A stretch of 64,000 bases of DNA from Candidatus Dietzia intestinipullorum (GTDB lineage: Bacteria > Actinomycetota > Actinomycetes > Mycobacteriales > Mycobacteriaceae), in the NCBI GenBank assembly GCA_019119635.1, contig DWWP01000034.1, positions 62,001 through 126,000 on the forward strand, given 5' to 3'. The notes below the pieces were generated by a model. That model was not told the origin of the DNA. It made no database searches and saw nothing but the letters and a program-made list of their open reading frames with translations. Below, piece by piece: positions 9,604-19,908 of the stretch. The translations under genes and the position numbers were made by a program. Position 1 is the first letter of the stretch. Each line of letters begins with the position of its first letter.

Positions 9604-9609
9604 GATACT
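9604..9609 (+). promoter_or_regulatory. -10-like element for lspA, leaderless start
   Basis: GATACT ends 7 nt before the lspA ATG, so transcription would begin at or next to the start codon. Confidence 0.5.
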
Positions 9610-9616
9610 GCAGGAC

Positions 9617-10198
9617 ATGACGGAGACCAACGGGACGCGGTCAGACGCGCCGGGACCGGACCCAGACCGTGCGACCCCCGGGCACTTCCGCGCCGGGCCC
9701 GTGGTCATGCTGGCGATCGCGGCGGTGATCGTGATCGTGGACCAGGTCACCAAACTCGTCGCGGTCGCCGAGCTCGAGGGCGCGCCGGCGGTCGACCTCG
9801 TGGGGGAGACGGTGCGGCTGGTCCTCCTGCGCAACCCGGGGGCGGCGTTCTCGCTCGGGACCGACGCGACCGTGGTCCTGAGCCTCGTCGCGACGGCCGT
9901 GGTGCTGGGGTTGCTCTGGTTCTCCCGGCGGATCCACTCGAGCTGGTGGGCGTGGGGCCTCGGACTGATCCTCGGTGGCGCCGCGGGCAATCTCGTGGAC
10001 CGCTTCGTGCGGTCGCCGGGGGTGCTGCGCGGCCACGTGGTGGACTTCGTGTCCGTGGGGTGGTGGCCGGTCTTCAATGTGGCGGACTCCTGCCTGGTCG
10101 CGGGGGTGATCGTGCTCGCGGTGACCGTCCTGCGGGGGATCGACTACGACGGCTCTCGTGGCGAGGACGGAAAGCGCGGGGGGTCCGCAGATGGGTGA
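9617..10198 (+). CDS. lspA: Lipoprotein signal peptidase (signal peptidase II)
   Basis: 193 residues with four membrane segments. It removes signal peptides from prolipoproteins after diacylglyceryl modification of the lipobox Cys. The aspartyl protease residues are present: Asp128 in GNLVDRF and Asp157 in [17 protein letters not shown] is the other conserved LspA motif. The N-terminal 27 residues are polar and longer than usual, as in many actinobacterial LspA. The gene overlaps the following rluD-type gene by 8 nt, the common lspA-rluD pairing. Lipoproteins encoded on either side are likely substrates. Confidence 0.95.
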   Translation: MTETNGTRSDAPGPDPDRATPGHFRAGPVVMLAIAAVIVIVDQVTKLVAVAELEGAPAVDLVGETVRLVLLRNPGAAFSLGTDATVVLSLVATAVVLGLLWFSRRIHSSWWAWGLGLILGGAAGNLVDRFVRSPGVLRGHVVDFVSVGWWPVFNVADSCLVAGVIVLAVTVLRGIDYDGSRGEDGKRGGSADG

Positions 10199-11117
10199 GG
10201 TGCGCACGTTTCCGGTCCCCGACGGCCTCGAGGGACTGCGGGTCGACGCGGGGGTGTCCCGGCTCCTCGGCATCTCCCGGACGGCCGTCGCCGACCTCGC
10301 CGCCGAGGGCAAGGTGGTTCTCGACGGCCGCACCGTGGGCAAGTCGGACAAGCTCACCGGCATGTCGTGGATCGAGGTCGAGATGCCCGAGCCACGTGCC
10401 GAACCCGCAGTCGTCGCGGAACCGGTCGAGGGGATGACGGTCATCTACTCGGATGCCGACATCGTCGTCGTCGACAAGCCCGTCGGTGTGGCCGCGCACG
10501 CCTCGGTGGGGTGGACCGGGCCCACCGTGATCGGCGGCCTGGCCGCCGCCGGGTACCGCATCTCCACCTCCGGCCCGCCGGAGCGCAAGGGGATCGTCCA
10601 CCGCCTGGACGTGGGGACCAGCGGTCTCATGGTTGTGGCGGCGTCGGAGCGTGCATACACGCTGCTCAAGCGGGCGTTCCGCGACCGCACGGTGGACAAG
10701 ACCTATCACGCGCTCGTGCAGGGGCACCCCGACCCGCTGACCGGGACCATCGACGCCCCGATCGGTCGGCACACGTCGTCGGACTGGCGGTTCGCCGTGA
10801 CCTCCGACGGCAAGCACTCGATCACCCACTACGAGACGCTGGAGGCGCACCAGGCCGCCACGCTCGTCGAGGTACAGCTGGAGACCGGGCGGACGCACCA
10901 GATCCGCGTGCACTTCTCCGCCCTGCACCATCCCTGCGCCGGGGACCTCACCTACGGGGCCGACCCGGTCCTGGCCTCCCGCCTGGGACTGGAGCGGCAG
11001 TGGTTGCACGCGGTCGGCCTGGGCTTCGAGCATCCCGGCACGGGCTCCCGGGTCGATTTCTCCAGCCCGTACCCCGAGGACCTGCAACACGCGCTGGACA
11101 CCCTGAGGCCGGCGTGA
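10191..11117 (+). CDS. RluA/RluD-family RNA pseudouridine synthase
   Basis: 308 residues from the ATG at 10191. An N-terminal S4-like RNA-binding region ([20 protein letters not shown]) precedes the catalytic domain. That domain contains [12 protein letters not shown] with the catalytic Asp140, and [20 protein letters not shown]. It isomerises uridine to pseudouridine in RNA, most likely 23S rRNA helix 69 as for RluD. It overlaps lspA by 8 nt, so the two are co-transcribed and probably translationally coupled. The target site cannot be fixed from sequence alone. Confidence 0.92.
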   Translation: MGEVRTFPVPDGLEGLRVDAGVSRLLGISRTAVADLAAEGKVVLDGRTVGKSDKLTGMSWIEVEMPEPRAEPAVVAEPVEGMTVIYSDADIVVVDKPVGVAAHASVGWTGPTVIGGLAAAGYRISTSGPPERKGIVHRLDVGTSGLMVVAASERAYTLLKRAFRDRTVDKTYHALVQGHPDPLTGTIDAPIGRHTSSDWRFAVTSDGKHSITHYETLEAHQAATLVEVQLETGRTHQIRVHFSALHHPCAGDLTYGADPVLASRLGLERQWLHAVGLGFEHPGTGSRVDFSSPYPEDLQHALDTLRPA

Positions 11118-11130
11118 GGTCAGTCCGCCC

Positions 11131-11838
11131 GTGAGACTCCGGACCGTCCTCCGCGGCGCCGTCACCACACTGGGCGTCGGCGTGGTGATCGTCCTGGCGC
11201 TCGTGGTGATCCTCACCGCACTGCGTACCGAACTGCCGCGCAGTCCCGGCGTGATGAGCGACGCCCTCGGCCCCGATCCCGGTGAGCCGGTCGCCGCGTA
11301 CCTGCAGCGCGCCGCGGACTCCCTCGCCACGGACACCCCGGCAGCGACCGGCCCGCGGTGGGCACTGGTGACCACGGAGCGCCCGTGGACCGCGGCCGAG
11401 GCCGCGGAGGCGACGGCCGGTCTCCCACGCGTGTCGACGCTGTACGCGCAGACGCCGGAGCCCGGGGTGGCGATGCCCGTCCTCACACAGACCCTCGCCG
11501 AGCCGGCCGCCGGGGAAGCGGGCCGGGCGCCGGTGCTCGCGCGGGCGCTCGACCGCATCGCCCGCGCTGCGGCGGGAACACAGGACACCGGCCGCGCCGC
11601 GCAGGCGCACGCACTGACCGCGACGCGGGTGCGGGCAGGGGCCCCGGCGGTCATCGCGCTGATCGTGCGGGCCGACACGGCGACGCTGCGGGACGTGGCC
11701 GACGAACCGGGGGTCCGGTCCGTCGACGCGCTGCCGCCGGACGCGGTGTGGGGCCGGTTCGCGGTGCGCCCGCTGCTTCCTCAGCAACGCGATGCGGCCG
11801 ACCCGCTCCCTGACGGCGCGCCGGTCCCGGAGGCCTGA
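11131..11838 (+). CDS. Hypothetical membrane-anchored protein
   Basis: 235 residues from a GTG at 11131, 13 nt after the pseudouridine synthase, so probably in the lspA operon. One N-terminal membrane segment (about residues 9-30) is followed by a large Ala/Arg-rich domain, probably extracytoplasmic. It contains RWALVTTERPWTAAEAAEA, a helix-rich middle (about 135-175) and VRSVDALPPDAVW. I recognise no family. The repeated valuation of T, A and D residues suggests a compact alpha/beta fold rather than disorder. Confidence 0.72.
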   Translation: MRLRTVLRGAVTTLGVGVVIVLALVVILTALRTELPRSPGVMSDALGPDPGEPVAAYLQRAADSLATDTPAATGPRWALVTTERPWTAAEAAEATAGLPRVSTLYAQTPEPGVAMPVLTQTLAEPAAGEAGRAPVLARALDRIARAAAGTQDTGRAAQAHALTATRVRAGAPAVIALIVRADTATLRDVADEPGVRSVDALPPDAVWGRFAVRPLLPQQRDAADPLPDGAPVPEA

Positions 11839-11902
11839 CGGCCCGGCTCGGGGCGGCACCCCCGGGGTGTCAGCCGAGAAGCCGGGCGGCCCGCGGCGGG
11901 GC

Positions 11903-11908
11903 TAGGGT
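11903..11908 (+). promoter_or_regulatory. -10-like element for rarD, leaderless start
   Basis: TAGGGT ends 7 nt before the GTG at 11916. Confidence 0.55.
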
Positions 11909-11915
11909 TGCGCGG

Positions 11916-12866
11916 GTGAGCGAGGGCGAGAAGACGGGCGGGCAGGACCGGGCGTGGAGTGAACGGTCAGTGGGCATCGGCATGCTCACCGGCGTCCTCG
12001 CCTACACGCTGTGGGGCTTCTTCCCGGCGTTCTTCCCGCTGCTCGAGCCGGCCGGCGCGGTCGAGATCCTGGCCCACCGGATCGTCTGGTCCTTCGTCGT
12101 GATGGCGTTGGTCGTCACGGTGATGCGGGGCTGGCGACGACTGACGGCTATCGACCGGGCCTCCTGGGTGCGGATCTTCGGTGCGGCCGTGTTCGTCTCC
12201 GCCAACTGGGGCGTGTACGTCTACACGGTCAACTCGGACCGCGTCACCGAAGCCGCTCTCGGCTACACCATCAACCCCCTGGTCAGCGTGCTCCTCGGCG
12301 TCCTGGTCTTCCGGGAGCGGCTCAACCGTCCGCAGGTGCTGGCCGTGGCCCTCGCCGTCGTCGCCGTCGCGGTCCTCACCGTGGGGTACGGGCATTTCCC
12401 CTACCTGTCGGTCATCCTGGCCCTGAGCTTCGGCATGTACGGGGTGATGAAGAAGAAGCTCCGTGTCGACCCGGTGACCGGGATGACCGGGGAGGTGGCG
12501 GTGACCACCCCGTTCGCGCTCGCCCTGCTGATCTGGATGGGGTGGACGGGCGTGGGCACCTTCACCGGCCACGGCGCGGGCCACTCCCTGCTCCTGGCGG
12601 CCTCCGGACTCGTGACCGTGATCCCGCTGTTGCTGTTCGCGGTGGCCGCCCAGCGCATCCCGCTGGCCACCGTCGGGATGCTCCAGTACATCGTCCCCGG
12701 CCTCCAGATGGCGTGGGGGCTGATCGTGGTGGGGGAGAGACTCGACGCCGTCCAGTGGACCGGCTTCGCCCTCATCTGGGTGGCGGTCATCGCGTTCACG
12801 CTGGCCGGGAGGCCGCCACGCGGAGCGCGTCGCGGGGTTTCGAGGACTGTCGGAGAACCGACCTAG
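11916..12866 (+). CDS. rarD: RarD-type EamA transporter
   Basis: 316 residues with about ten hydrophobic segments forming two EamA repeats. Signature stretches are GVLAYTLWGFFPAFFPLLEPAGAVEILAHR in two parts (LAYTLWGFFPAFFPLL and EILAHRIVWS), NWGVYVYTVNSDRVTEAALG, YFINPL-like TINPLVSVLLG, and GMLQYIVPGLQMAWG near the end. These define the RarD subfamily (chloramphenicol-sensitivity protein) of drug/metabolite exporters. The substrate is not predictable. The GTG start follows TAGGGT with 7 nt spacing. dnaE1 follows after 33 nt. Confidence 0.92.
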   Translation: MSEGEKTGGQDRAWSERSVGIGMLTGVLAYTLWGFFPAFFPLLEPAGAVEILAHRIVWSFVVMALVVTVMRGWRRLTAIDRASWVRIFGAAVFVSANWGVYVYTVNSDRVTEAALGYTINPLVSVLLGVLVFRERLNRPQVLAVALAVVAVAVLTVGYGHFPYLSVILALSFGMYGVMKKKLRVDPVTGMTGEVAVTTPFALALLIWMGWTGVGTFTGHGAGHSLLLAASGLVTVIPLLLFAVAAQRIPLATVGMLQYIVPGLQMAWGLIVVGERLDAVQWTGFALIWVAVIAFTLAGRPPRGARRGVSRTVGEPT

Positions 12867-12899
12867 ACTGGGCCGGACCAACCGTAGGAGGAATGCTGC

Positions 12900-15800
12900 G
12901 TGGGCGGATCCCAGTTCGTGCATCTGCACAATCACACCGAGTTCTCGATGCTGGACGGGATGGCGCAGATCGACCCCCTGTTCGACGAGGCCACGCGTCT
13001 GGGCCAGCCCGCGGTGGGGATGACCGACCACGGCAACATGTACGGCTCGTCGGACTTCTACAAGCGGGCCGTCAGCGCCGGGATCAAGCCGATCATCGGC
13101 ATCGAGGCGTACGTCGCCCCGGAATCGCGCTTCAACAAGAAGCGCGTGCTCTGGGGGGAGAAGCACCAGAAGAGCGACGACGTCTCCGGCTCGGGCGCCT
13201 ACACCCACATGACCCTGATCGCGGAGAACGCGACCGGGCTCCGCAACCTCTTCCTGCTGTCCTCGCTCGCCTCGTACGAGGGGCAGCTGGGCAAGTGGGC
13301 GCGGATGGACGCCGAGATCCTCGCGGAGCACGCCGAGGGCGTGATCGGCACCTCCGGCTGCCCCTCCGGTGAGATCCAGACGCGGCTGCGGCTCGGCCAC
13401 CACAAGGAGGCGTACGAGGCCGCGGAGAAGTGGCAGTCGATCTTCGGCAAGGACAACTTCTTCCTGGAACTGATGGACCACGGCATCGACATCGAACGCC
13501 GGGTGCGCGAGGACCTGATCAAGCTGGGCAGGGACCTGGGGATGCCGCCTCTGGTCACCAACGACTGCCACTACGTCACCCGCGAGCAGTCGCACGCGCA
13601 CGAGGCCATGCTCTGCGTGCAGACCGGCAAGACGCTCGCGGACGAGAACCGGTTCAAGCTCGACGGTGACGGGTACTTCCTCAAGTCCGCCGAGGAGATG
13701 CGGGCCAAGTGGGACGCCGAGGTCCCCGAGGGGTGCGACAACACCCTGTGGGTCGCCGAGCGCGTCCAGTCCTATGAGGACATCTGGGAGCCCAGGGACC
13801 GGATGCCCAAGTTCCCCGTGCCGGAAGCCGAGACGGAGGACACGTGGCTGGCCAAGGAGGTCCATCAGGGCCTCGAGTGGCGGTTCCCGTCCGGCGTCCC
13901 GCAGGAGTACCTGGACCGTGCGGCGTACGAGCTCGAGGTGATCAAGGGCAAGGGCTATCCCGGCTACTTCCTCGTGGTCGGTGACCTCATCGAGCACGCC
14001 CGGTCGATCGGCATCAAGGTGGGCCCGGGCCGTGGTTCCGCCGCCGGTGCGCTCGTGGCGTACGCCCTCAAGATCACCAACATCGACCCGATCGAGCACG
14101 GGCTGCTTTTCGAGCGGTTCCTCAACCCGGAACGGCCGTCCGCGCCTGACATCGACATCGACTTCGACGACCGTCGCCGCGGTGAGATGATCCGCTACGC
14201 CAGTGAGAGGTGGGGCGCCGACAAGATCGCCCAGGTCATCACCTTCGGCACCATCAAGACCAAGGCTGCCATCAAGGACGCCGCGCGCGTCAACTTCGGC
14301 CAGCCCGGGTATGCCATCGCCGACCGGATCACCAAGGCGTTGCCGCCGCCGGTCATGGCCAAGGACATCCCGCTCGCGGGGATCACCGACCCGAAGCACG
14401 AGCGCTTCGGCGAGGCCGCCGAGGTCCGCCAGCTCATCGAGACGGACCCGGACGTCAAGCGGATCTACGAGACCGCCCGCGGCTTCGAGGGCATGGTCCG
14501 CCAGGCCGGCGTGCACGCCTGCGCGGTGATCATGTCCTCCGAGCCCCTGCTCGACGTGATCCCCATGTGGAAGCGCGCGCAGGACGGCGCCCTGATCACC
14601 GGATGGGACTACCCCTCCTGTGAGGACATCGGGCTGCTCAAGATGGACTTCCTGGGCCTGCGCAACCTCACGGTCATCGGGGACTGCCTCGAGAACATCA
14701 AGCTCAACCGGGGCGAGGACATCGACCTCGACACGCTGAGCACCGACGATCCGGCCACGTACGAACTCCTGTCCCGCGGCGACACCCTGGGCGTGTTCCA
14801 GCTGGACTCCGGCGGCATGCGCGAGCTGCTCAAGCGCATGAAGCCCACCGGCTTCAACGATATCGTCGCCGCGCTCGCGCTGTACCGTCCCGGACCGATG
14901 GGGATGGGCACGCACTGGAACTACGCGGACCGCAAGAACGGCAAGCAGGACCTGGTGCCGATCCACCCGGAACTCGAGGAACCGCTGAAGGAGATCCTCG
15001 GCGAGACCCACGGGCTGATCGTGTACCAGGAGCAGATCATGGCCATCTCGCGCGAGCTCGCGGGGTACACGGCCGGCGAGGCGGACGGGTTCCGCAAGGC
15101 CATGGGCAAGAAGAAGGCCGAAGTGCTGGCCGCGGAGTACGAGAAGTTCTCCGGGGGCATGGCCGAGCGGGGCTTCTCCAAGGAGGCCGTCGACGCGCTG
15201 TGGGGCACCATCGAGCCGTTCGCCTCGTACGCGTTCAACAAGTCGCACGCCGCCGGCTACGGGCTGGTCTCCTTCTGGACCGGGTACCTCAAGGCCAACT
15301 ACCCGGCCGAGTATATGGCCGCGCTGCTGACCTCCGTCGGCGACGACAAGGACAAGGCCGCCCTCTACCTGTCCAACTGTCGACAGATGGGGATCCGCGT
15401 CCTGCCGCCCTCGGTGAACGACTCGCTCATCAACTTCGCCTCGGTGGGCGCCGACATCCGCTTCGGCATGGGTGCCGTCCGCAATGTCGGCGCCCACGTG
15501 GTCGAGTCGGTGGTGGCCGCCCGCGAGGCCAAGGGGGCGTTCACCGATTTCTCCGACTACCTGGCCAAGATCGACCAGACGGCGTGTACCAAGAAGGTCA
15601 CGGAGTCGCTGATCAAGGCCGGGGCGTTCGACGCCCTCGAGCACCCGCGCAAGGGGCTCTTCCTGGTCCACGCCGACGCGGTCGAGTCGGTGATGGCCAC
15701 CAAGAAGGCGGAGGCCGTCGGCCAGTTCGACCTGTTCGGCGGGGGAGACGACGATGCGGGGGACAGCGGGTTCGGCGACGTGTTCTCCGTCCGGGTCCCC

Positions 15801-16448
15801 GACGAGGAGTGGGACACCAAGCAGAAGCTCGCCCTCGAACGCGAGATGCTCGGCCTCTACGTCTCCGGACACCCGCTGGACGGACTCGAGTCGGCGCTCG
15901 GCGCGAAGACCGACACCAGCATCGCCACCATCCACGAGGGTGAACTGCCCCACGGGGCGGCCGTGACGATCGGCGGCATCATCTCCGGGGTGGACCGCCG
16001 GGTCAACAAGAACGGCGAACCGTGGGCGATCGTCACCATCGAGGATTTCTACGGCGGCGTCGAGGTCCTGTTCTTCCCCCGGACCTACCGGATCGCCGCG
16101 ATGGACATCGCGGAGGACGCCGTGGTGCTGGTCAAGGCCCGCATCAACATCCGGGAGGACCGCGTCTCCGTCTTCGGCGACACCCTGGAGGTGCCCGATC
16201 TGGTGGTGGGGGGCAACGGCGCGCCGCTCGCGCTGACGCTCGCCACCCGCATGTGCACCATCGAGACCGTCACCGCGCTCAAACAGGTCCTCGGCAGGCA
16301 CCCCGGACCGTCGGACGTGCACCTGCGGCTGGTCAACGGTGACTCGTCGACGGTGCTGCGGCTCGACGACCACCTGCGCGTCGAACCGTCGTCCTCACTC
16401 ATGGGCGACCTCAAGGCGCTCCTCGGACCCGGCTGTCTCGCCGGCTGA
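12900..16448 (+). CDS. dnaE1: DNA polymerase III alpha subunit (replicative polymerase)
   Basis: 1182 residues from a GTG at 12900, with AGGAGG at 12886-12891. It is the main replicative DNA polymerase. The N-terminal PHP domain begins [15 protein letters not shown] and keeps metal-binding His/Asp residues (MTDHGNMYG), so PHP exonuclease proofreading is likely, as in mycobacterial DnaE1. The polymerase active site includes [13 protein letters not shown] (about residue 416-428). [10 protein letters not shown] and a C-terminal OB-fold ([20 protein letters not shown]) follow. TAGACT at 12864-12869 is a possible -10 for a short 5' UTR. Confidence 0.97.
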   Translation: MGGSQFVHLHNHTEFSMLDGMAQIDPLFDEATRLGQPAVGMTDHGNMYGSSDFYKRAVSAGIKPIIGIEAYVAPESRFNKKRVLWGEKHQKSDDVSGSGAYTHMTLIAENATGLRNLFLLSSLASYEGQLGKWARMDAEILAEHAEGVIGTSGCPSGEIQTRLRLGHHKEAYEAAEKWQSIFGKDNFFLELMDHGIDIERRVREDLIKLGRDLGMPPLVTNDCHYVTREQSHAHEAMLCVQTGKTLADENRFKLDGDGYFLKSAEEMRAKWDAEVPEGCDNTLWVAERVQSYEDIWEPRDRMPKFPVPEAETEDTWLAKEVHQGLEWRFPSGVPQEYLDRAAYELEVIKGKGYPGYFLVVGDLIEHARSIGIKVGPGRGSAAGALVAYALKITNIDPIEHGLLFERFLNPERPSAPDIDIDFDDRRRGEMIRYASERWGADKIAQVITFGTIKTKAAIKDAARVNFGQPGYAIADRITKALPPPVMAKDIPLAGITDPKHERFGEAAEVRQLIETDPDVKRIYETARGFEGMVRQAGVHACAVIMSSEPLLDVIPMWKRAQDGALITGWDYPSCEDIGLLKMDFLGLRNLTVIGDCLENIKLNRGEDIDLDTLSTDDPATYELLSRGDTLGVFQLDSGGMRELLKRMKPTGFNDIVAALALYRPGPMGMGTHWNYADRKNGKQDLVPIHPELEEPLKEILGETHGLIVYQEQIMAISRELAGYTAGEADGFRKAMGKKKAEVLAAEYEKFSGGMAERGFSKEAVDALWGTIEPFASYAFNKSHAAGYGLVSFWTGYLKANYPAEYMAALLTSVGDDKDKAALYLSNCRQMGIRVLPPSVNDSLINFASVGADIRFGMGAVRNVGAHVVESVVAAREAKGAFTDFSDYLAKIDQTACTKKVTESLIKAGAFDALEHPRKGLFLVHADAVESVMATKKAEAVGQFDLFGGGDDDAGDSGFGDVFSVRVPDEEWDTKQKLALEREMLGLYVSGHPLDGLESALGAKTDTSIATIHEGELPHGAAVTIGGIISGVDRRVNKNGEPWAIVTIEDFYGGVEVLFFPRTYRIAAMDIAEDAVVLVKARINIREDRVSVFGDTLEVPDLVVGGNGAPLALTLATRMCTIETVTALKQVLGRHPGPSDVHLRLVNGDSSTVLRLDDHLRVEPSSSLMGDLKALLGPGCLAG

Positions 16449-16528
16449 GCGTCGGCCGCCCCGGCCGCCCCGGGCGCCTCGTCGGGCCGGCGGGAGGGGT
16501 GGCAGATGTGCCCGCCCGGCTCTGGTGG

Positions 16529-16534
16529 GACACT
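16529..16534 (+). promoter_or_regulatory. Weak -10-like element for ilvA
   Basis: GACACT ends 7 nt before the GTG at 16542. It is a weak hexamer, but its spacing matches other leaderless starts in the window. Confidence 0.35.
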
Positions 16535-16541
16535 GGATCCC

Positions 16542-17816
16542 GTGACCGCCACCGATTCCGCCACCACCCCGGCCGTGACCACCGACGACATCGATACCGC
16601 AGCCCGCCGTATCGGTGACACGATCCGGTGCACCGAACTCCAGGTGAGCGACCGGCTCAGTGAGCGGTCCGGGGCGACGGTCCTGATCAAGCGGGAGGAC
16701 CACCAGGCCGTCCGCTCGTACAAGATCCGGGGCGCCTACAACCTCATGGCGCAGTTGACCGCAGAGGAGCGCAGCGTCGGCGTGGTGGCGGCCAGTGCCG
16801 GAAACCACGCCCAGGGCGTCGCGTTCGCCTGCCACAGTCTGGGGATCAACGGACGGATCTACGTCCCGGCCAACACCCCCAAGCAGAAGCGGGACCGCAT
16901 CCTCGCGCACGGCCGCAACGCGGTCGAACTGGTGGTCACCGGGTCCAACTTCGACGCCGCGCAGGCCGCGGCCAGGGCCGACGCCGAGCGGACGGGGGCG
17001 ACGGTCGTCCCGCCGTTCGACCATCCCGAGGTCATGGCCGGCCAGGGCACCATCGCCGCCGAGATCCTGGCCCAGCTCGACCGGGCCCCCGACGTCGTGG
17101 TGGTACCGGTGGGCGGTGGCGGCCTCCTCGGCGGGATCGCCACCTACCTCGCCGACTACGCGCCGGACTGCAGGATTGTCGGCGTGGAGCCCACCGGTGC
17201 GGCGTCGCTGACCCGGGCACTGGAGGCGGGGGAGCCCGTCACGCTCGACGCCGTCGACACGTTTGTCGACGGCGCGTCCGTGGCCAGGCTCGGCGCCACC
17301 CCCTTCGGCGTGATCTCGTCCATGTCCGGGAGCATCGACGTCGTCACCGTGGACGAGGGCGCGGTGTGCACCGAGATGCTGGAGCTGTACCAGACCGAGG
17401 GGGTCATCGCGGAACCCGCCGGGGCGCTGGCCACCGCGGCACTCGAGCATCTCGACATCGACGCCGGAGCGACCGTCGTGTGCCTCATTTCGGGCGGCAA
17501 CAACGACGTCTCCCGCTACAGCGAGATCATCGAGCGCTCCCTGGTGCACCGCGGGCTCAAGCACTACTTTCTGGTGACCTTCCCGCAGGAGCCCGGCCAG
17601 TTGCGGCGGTTCCTCGACGAGGTGCTGGGGCCCGAGGACGACATCACCCTGTTCGAGTACCTCAAGCGCAACAACCGCGAGTACGGTGCCGCGCTCGTGG
17701 GCATCGAACTGGGGTCGGCGACCGGGCTGCACTCCCTGCTCGAGCGCATGGAGGCCTCACGCATCCACTGCGAGCGTCTGGAACCCGGCACGCCCGCCTA
17801 CGAATACCTGACCTGA
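16542..17816 (+). CDS. ilvA: Threonine dehydratase, biosynthetic
   Basis: 424 residues from a GTG at 16542. It is a PLP enzyme that deaminates threonine to 2-oxobutanoate, the first step of isoleucine synthesis. The PLP lysine is Lys61 in SYKIRGAYN. The PLP phosphate-binding loop is PVGGGGLLGG. The C-terminal domain (from about residue 335, HYFLVTFPQEPGQLRRFLDE) is a single ACT-like regulatory domain, as in Corynebacterium IlvA, and implies feedback control by isoleucine. No ribosome binding site is visible. The YigZ gene starts 2 nt after the stop. Confidence 0.95.
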   Translation: MTATDSATTPAVTTDDIDTAARRIGDTIRCTELQVSDRLSERSGATVLIKREDHQAVRSYKIRGAYNLMAQLTAEERSVGVVAASAGNHAQGVAFACHSLGINGRIYVPANTPKQKRDRILAHGRNAVELVVTGSNFDAAQAAARADAERTGATVVPPFDHPEVMAGQGTIAAEILAQLDRAPDVVVVPVGGGGLLGGIATYLADYAPDCRIVGVEPTGAASLTRALEAGEPVTLDAVDTFVDGASVARLGATPFGVISSMSGSIDVVTVDEGAVCTEMLELYQTEGVIAEPAGALATAALEHLDIDAGATVVCLISGGNNDVSRYSEIIERSLVHRGLKHYFLVTFPQEPGQLRRFLDEVLGPEDDITLFEYLKRNNREYGAALVGIELGSATGLHSLLERMEASRIHCERLEPGTPAYEYLT

Positions 17817-17818
17817 CC

Positions 17819-18496
17819 ATGACCACCACCGGCGGGCCCGTCCTCACACTCTCCTCCGGCCCGGACGTCCGTGGTGGGTACGAGGAGAAGAGGTCGAGGT
17901 TCGTCGGCGTCCTGCGCCGGGTCGACGACGAGTCGGCCGCCCGCGACCTGGTCACCGAATTGCGCCGGGCGCACCCCGGGGCACGTCACCACTGCAGTGC
18001 CTTCCTCGTGGACGTCCCCGGCGCCAACCGGATCGAGCGGTCAAGCGACGACGGCGAGCCCTCCGGGACCGCCGGGACCCCGATGCTCGAGGTGCTGCGG
18101 GGCAGCGGGCTCAGCGGGGTGTGCGTCGTGGTGGTGCGCTGGTTCGGCGGCACCAAGCTCGGCACGGGCGGTCTCGTGCGGGCGTATGGCGCGGCGGTCT
18201 CGGCGGCGCTCGACGAGGCGTGGCGCACCTCCCGGGTGGTGAAGGTCACACACATGCCCGCGTGGGCCACCGAGGTCGACCACGCGGTGGCCGGCGGGCT
18301 CGAGTCCGCGCTGCGCGACGCGGGGGCGCAGGTGGTGGACGTGGAGTACGGCAGGCGGGCCCGCATGACCGTCGCCGGGGCGATCGAGGTGATCGACCCC
18401 ATCCTCGCCACCCGCACGTCCGGAGGGGCCCACTGGGAGCCGGCCGGGGAGACGACCACCGAGAACGCGGCTGAACCGCGAGATGTGGAATCCTGA
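17819..18496 (+). CDS. YigZ/IMPACT family protein
   Basis: 225 residues. The UPF0029/IMPACT N-terminal domain has KRSRFVGVL, RHHCSAFLV, SDDGEPSGTAGTPML and VVVRWFGGTKLGTGGLVRAY. A C-terminal DUF1949-like domain follows. Bacterial members bind nucleic acids or ribosome-associated factors, but their role is poorly defined. The ATG at 17819 is two bases after the ilvA stop, so the genes form one transcript. Confidence 0.93.
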   Translation: MTTTGGPVLTLSSGPDVRGGYEEKRSRFVGVLRRVDDESAARDLVTELRRAHPGARHHCSAFLVDVPGANRIERSSDDGEPSGTAGTPMLEVLRGSGLSGVCVVVVRWFGGTKLGTGGLVRAYGAAVSAALDEAWRTSRVVKVTHMPAWATEVDHAVAGGLESALRDAGAQVVDVEYGRRARMTVAGAIEVIDPILATRTSGGAHWEPAGETTTENAAEPRDVES

Positions 18497-18500
18497 AGGT

Positions 18501-18722
18501 ATGAGCATGCAGCCCTACCAACCCAACTCGATCGAGCTCAAGAAGCAGCAGGTCCGCAAGGACGCCAAGGTCGCGCTGATCGCCTCGGGTGTGACCGTCG
18601 TGTCGCTGCCGATCGCTCTGTTCGCGAGCTCGTTCTTCACCGTGGTCGCGATCCTCGCGGGCATCGTGGCGGTCTACAAGGGCGTCCAGGTGCGCAATGC
18701 CATCAAGGGGCCCGACGCCTAG
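18501..18722 (+). CDS. Small two-span membrane protein
   Basis: 73 residues from the ATG at 18501, chosen because GAAGG lies at the right distance and it starts just after the upstream stop. An ATG at 18483 would add six residues and overlap yigZ. A polar, Lys/Gln-rich N-terminus is followed by two adjacent hydrophobic segments (about residues 27-47 and 48-63) and a short basic end. Family unknown. The stop overlaps the convergent nitroreductase stop: CTAG at 18719-18722 is read as TAG on both strands. Confidence 0.75.
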   Translation: MSMQPYQPNSIELKKQQVRKDAKVALIASGVTVVSLPIALFASSFFTVVAILAGIVAVYKGVQVRNAIKGPDA

Positions 18723-19399
18723 GTGCTCTGGTGGTGACGCACCACGTCACCGAGGTCGGCGCGCTCGGTCCGGAACGAGTTGGCCGGGTGATCGGCGTCC
18801 GCATAGCCGAACGCGATCCCGCACACGACCAGCCGATCCTCTCCCAGGCCCAGGTGTTCGCGGACGCCGTCCGAGTACAGCGCCAACGCCGCCTGCGCGC
18901 AGGTGGCCACACCCAGCGAGGTCGCCGCCGACAGGAAGGTCGCCACGTAGCCTCCGCAGTCCACCGCGCCATATGTCCCGAGGCCCGCGTCCGTGGTGAT
19001 CAGTGCGACATGGGGGGCGCCGAAGAAGCGGAAATTCTCCAGCATCTGTCCGGCGCGGGCGTCATGGTCGGAACGCTCGATGCCCAGGGCGGTGTAGAGC
19101 CCGTAACCGCTGGCCCGACGGCGGTCCGCGTACACGCCCTCGTACCGCTCGGGCGCCGGCAGGTCCGACCGCATCTCATGCGTGACGACCCAGTCGGTGA
19201 GCGCGGTGGCGAACGCCTCCGTCGCGGGACCCGACACCAGATCGACCTGCCAGGCCTGCGAGTTGCACCACGACGCCGTCCGCTGCGCCATCCGCAGTAT
19301 CCGCTCGATGGTCTCCTCCGGGACGGGCTCGCCGGTGAAGCCACGGCAGCTGTGGCGGTCGTCGAGGATGGTCTCGAGCGCGGTGGCGGCGTCGGTCAT
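18719..19399 (-). CDS. Nitroreductase family flavoprotein
   Basis: 226 residues from the ATG at 19399, with GGAGT upstream; a further frame opening to 19444 is less likely. The N-terminal LDDRHSCRGFTGEPVP is the FMN-binding RxSxRxF-type motif. WCNSQAWQVDLVSG and DCGGYVATFLSAATSLGVATC complete the nitroreductase fold, and GIAFGYADADHPANSFRTERAD is the usual C-terminal signature. It is expected to be an FMN, NAD(P)H-dependent oxidoreductase acting on nitro- or quinone-like compounds; the substrate is unknown. Confidence 0.92.
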   Translation of the reverse strand: MTDAATALETILDDRHSCRGFTGEPVPEETIERILRMAQRTASWCNSQAWQVDLVSGPATEAFATALTDWVVTHEMRSDLPAPERYEGVYADRRRASGYGLYTALGIERSDHDARAGQMLENFRFFGAPHVALITTDAGLGTYGAVDCGGYVATFLSAATSLGVATCAQAALALYSDGVREHLGLGEDRLVVCGIAFGYADADHPANSFRTERADLGDVVRHHQST

Positions 19400-19483
19400 G
19401 GGAACTCCGGGTCTCTCGAGGGGGTGTCCGCCCGAGTCTCCCACGCGGGTGCTCTGGCGTCCGAGCCCGGCCGTCGCCTCCGA

Positions 19484-19489
19484 TATGCT
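19484..19489 (+). promoter_or_regulatory. -10-like element for the S4 protein, leaderless start
   Basis: TATGCT ends 6 nt before the ATG at 19496. Confidence 0.5.
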
Positions 19490-19495
19490 CGCGGC

Positions 19496-19861
19496 ATGGC
19501 AGTGCGGGTGGACGCGTGGACGTGGTCGGTGCGGCTGTTCCGGTCACGGACCAAGGCGGCCGCCGCGTGTCGCGGCGGTCATGTGAAGATCAACGGCGAG
19601 ACGGCGCAGCCGTCGAAGACCGTCGTACCGGGTGACCGCGTGCAGGTCACGGGCGCGCCGGGGCGGACCCGCATCCTCGAGGTCGTGGAGACGGTGAGTA
19701 AACGCGTCGGGGCACCCGTGGCCGCGACCTGCTACATCGACCGATCGCCGCCCCCGCCGCCGGCGGAGATGCTGGCCTCGCAGCCGCGACGGGCCCGGGG
19801 CGCGGGCCGGCCCACGAAACGCGAGCGGCGCGAACTCGACCGGCTCCACGGCCGCAGGTGA
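19496..19861 (+). CDS. S4 domain RNA-binding protein (Hsp15 family)
   Basis: 121 residues. RVDAWTWSVRLFRSRTKAAA and CRGGHVKINGETAQPSKTV form an S4 RNA-binding domain (about residues 3-62). A Pro-rich stretch and a basic tail (GAGRPTKRERRELDRLHGRR) follow. This matches Hsp15, which in E. coli binds free 50S subunits carrying nascent chains and helps recycle them. It is divergent from the nitroreductase gene. Confidence 0.92.
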   Translation: MAVRVDAWTWSVRLFRSRTKAAAACRGGHVKINGETAQPSKTVVPGDRVQVTGAPGRTRILEVVETVSKRVGAPVAATCYIDRSPPPPPAEMLASQPRRARGAGRPTKRERRELDRLHGRR

Positions 19862-19908
19862 GCCCCGGCGGCCGGTGAGCGGACGGGCCCGTCACGGTGC
19901 CGGGACGG

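Noticed and set aside
11967-16373. 1468-codon open frame on the minus strand
   Set aside because: It lies opposite rarD and dnaE1, which have clear family motifs. Long antisense frames arise from codon bias in GC-rich genes, and its translation has no recognisable domains.
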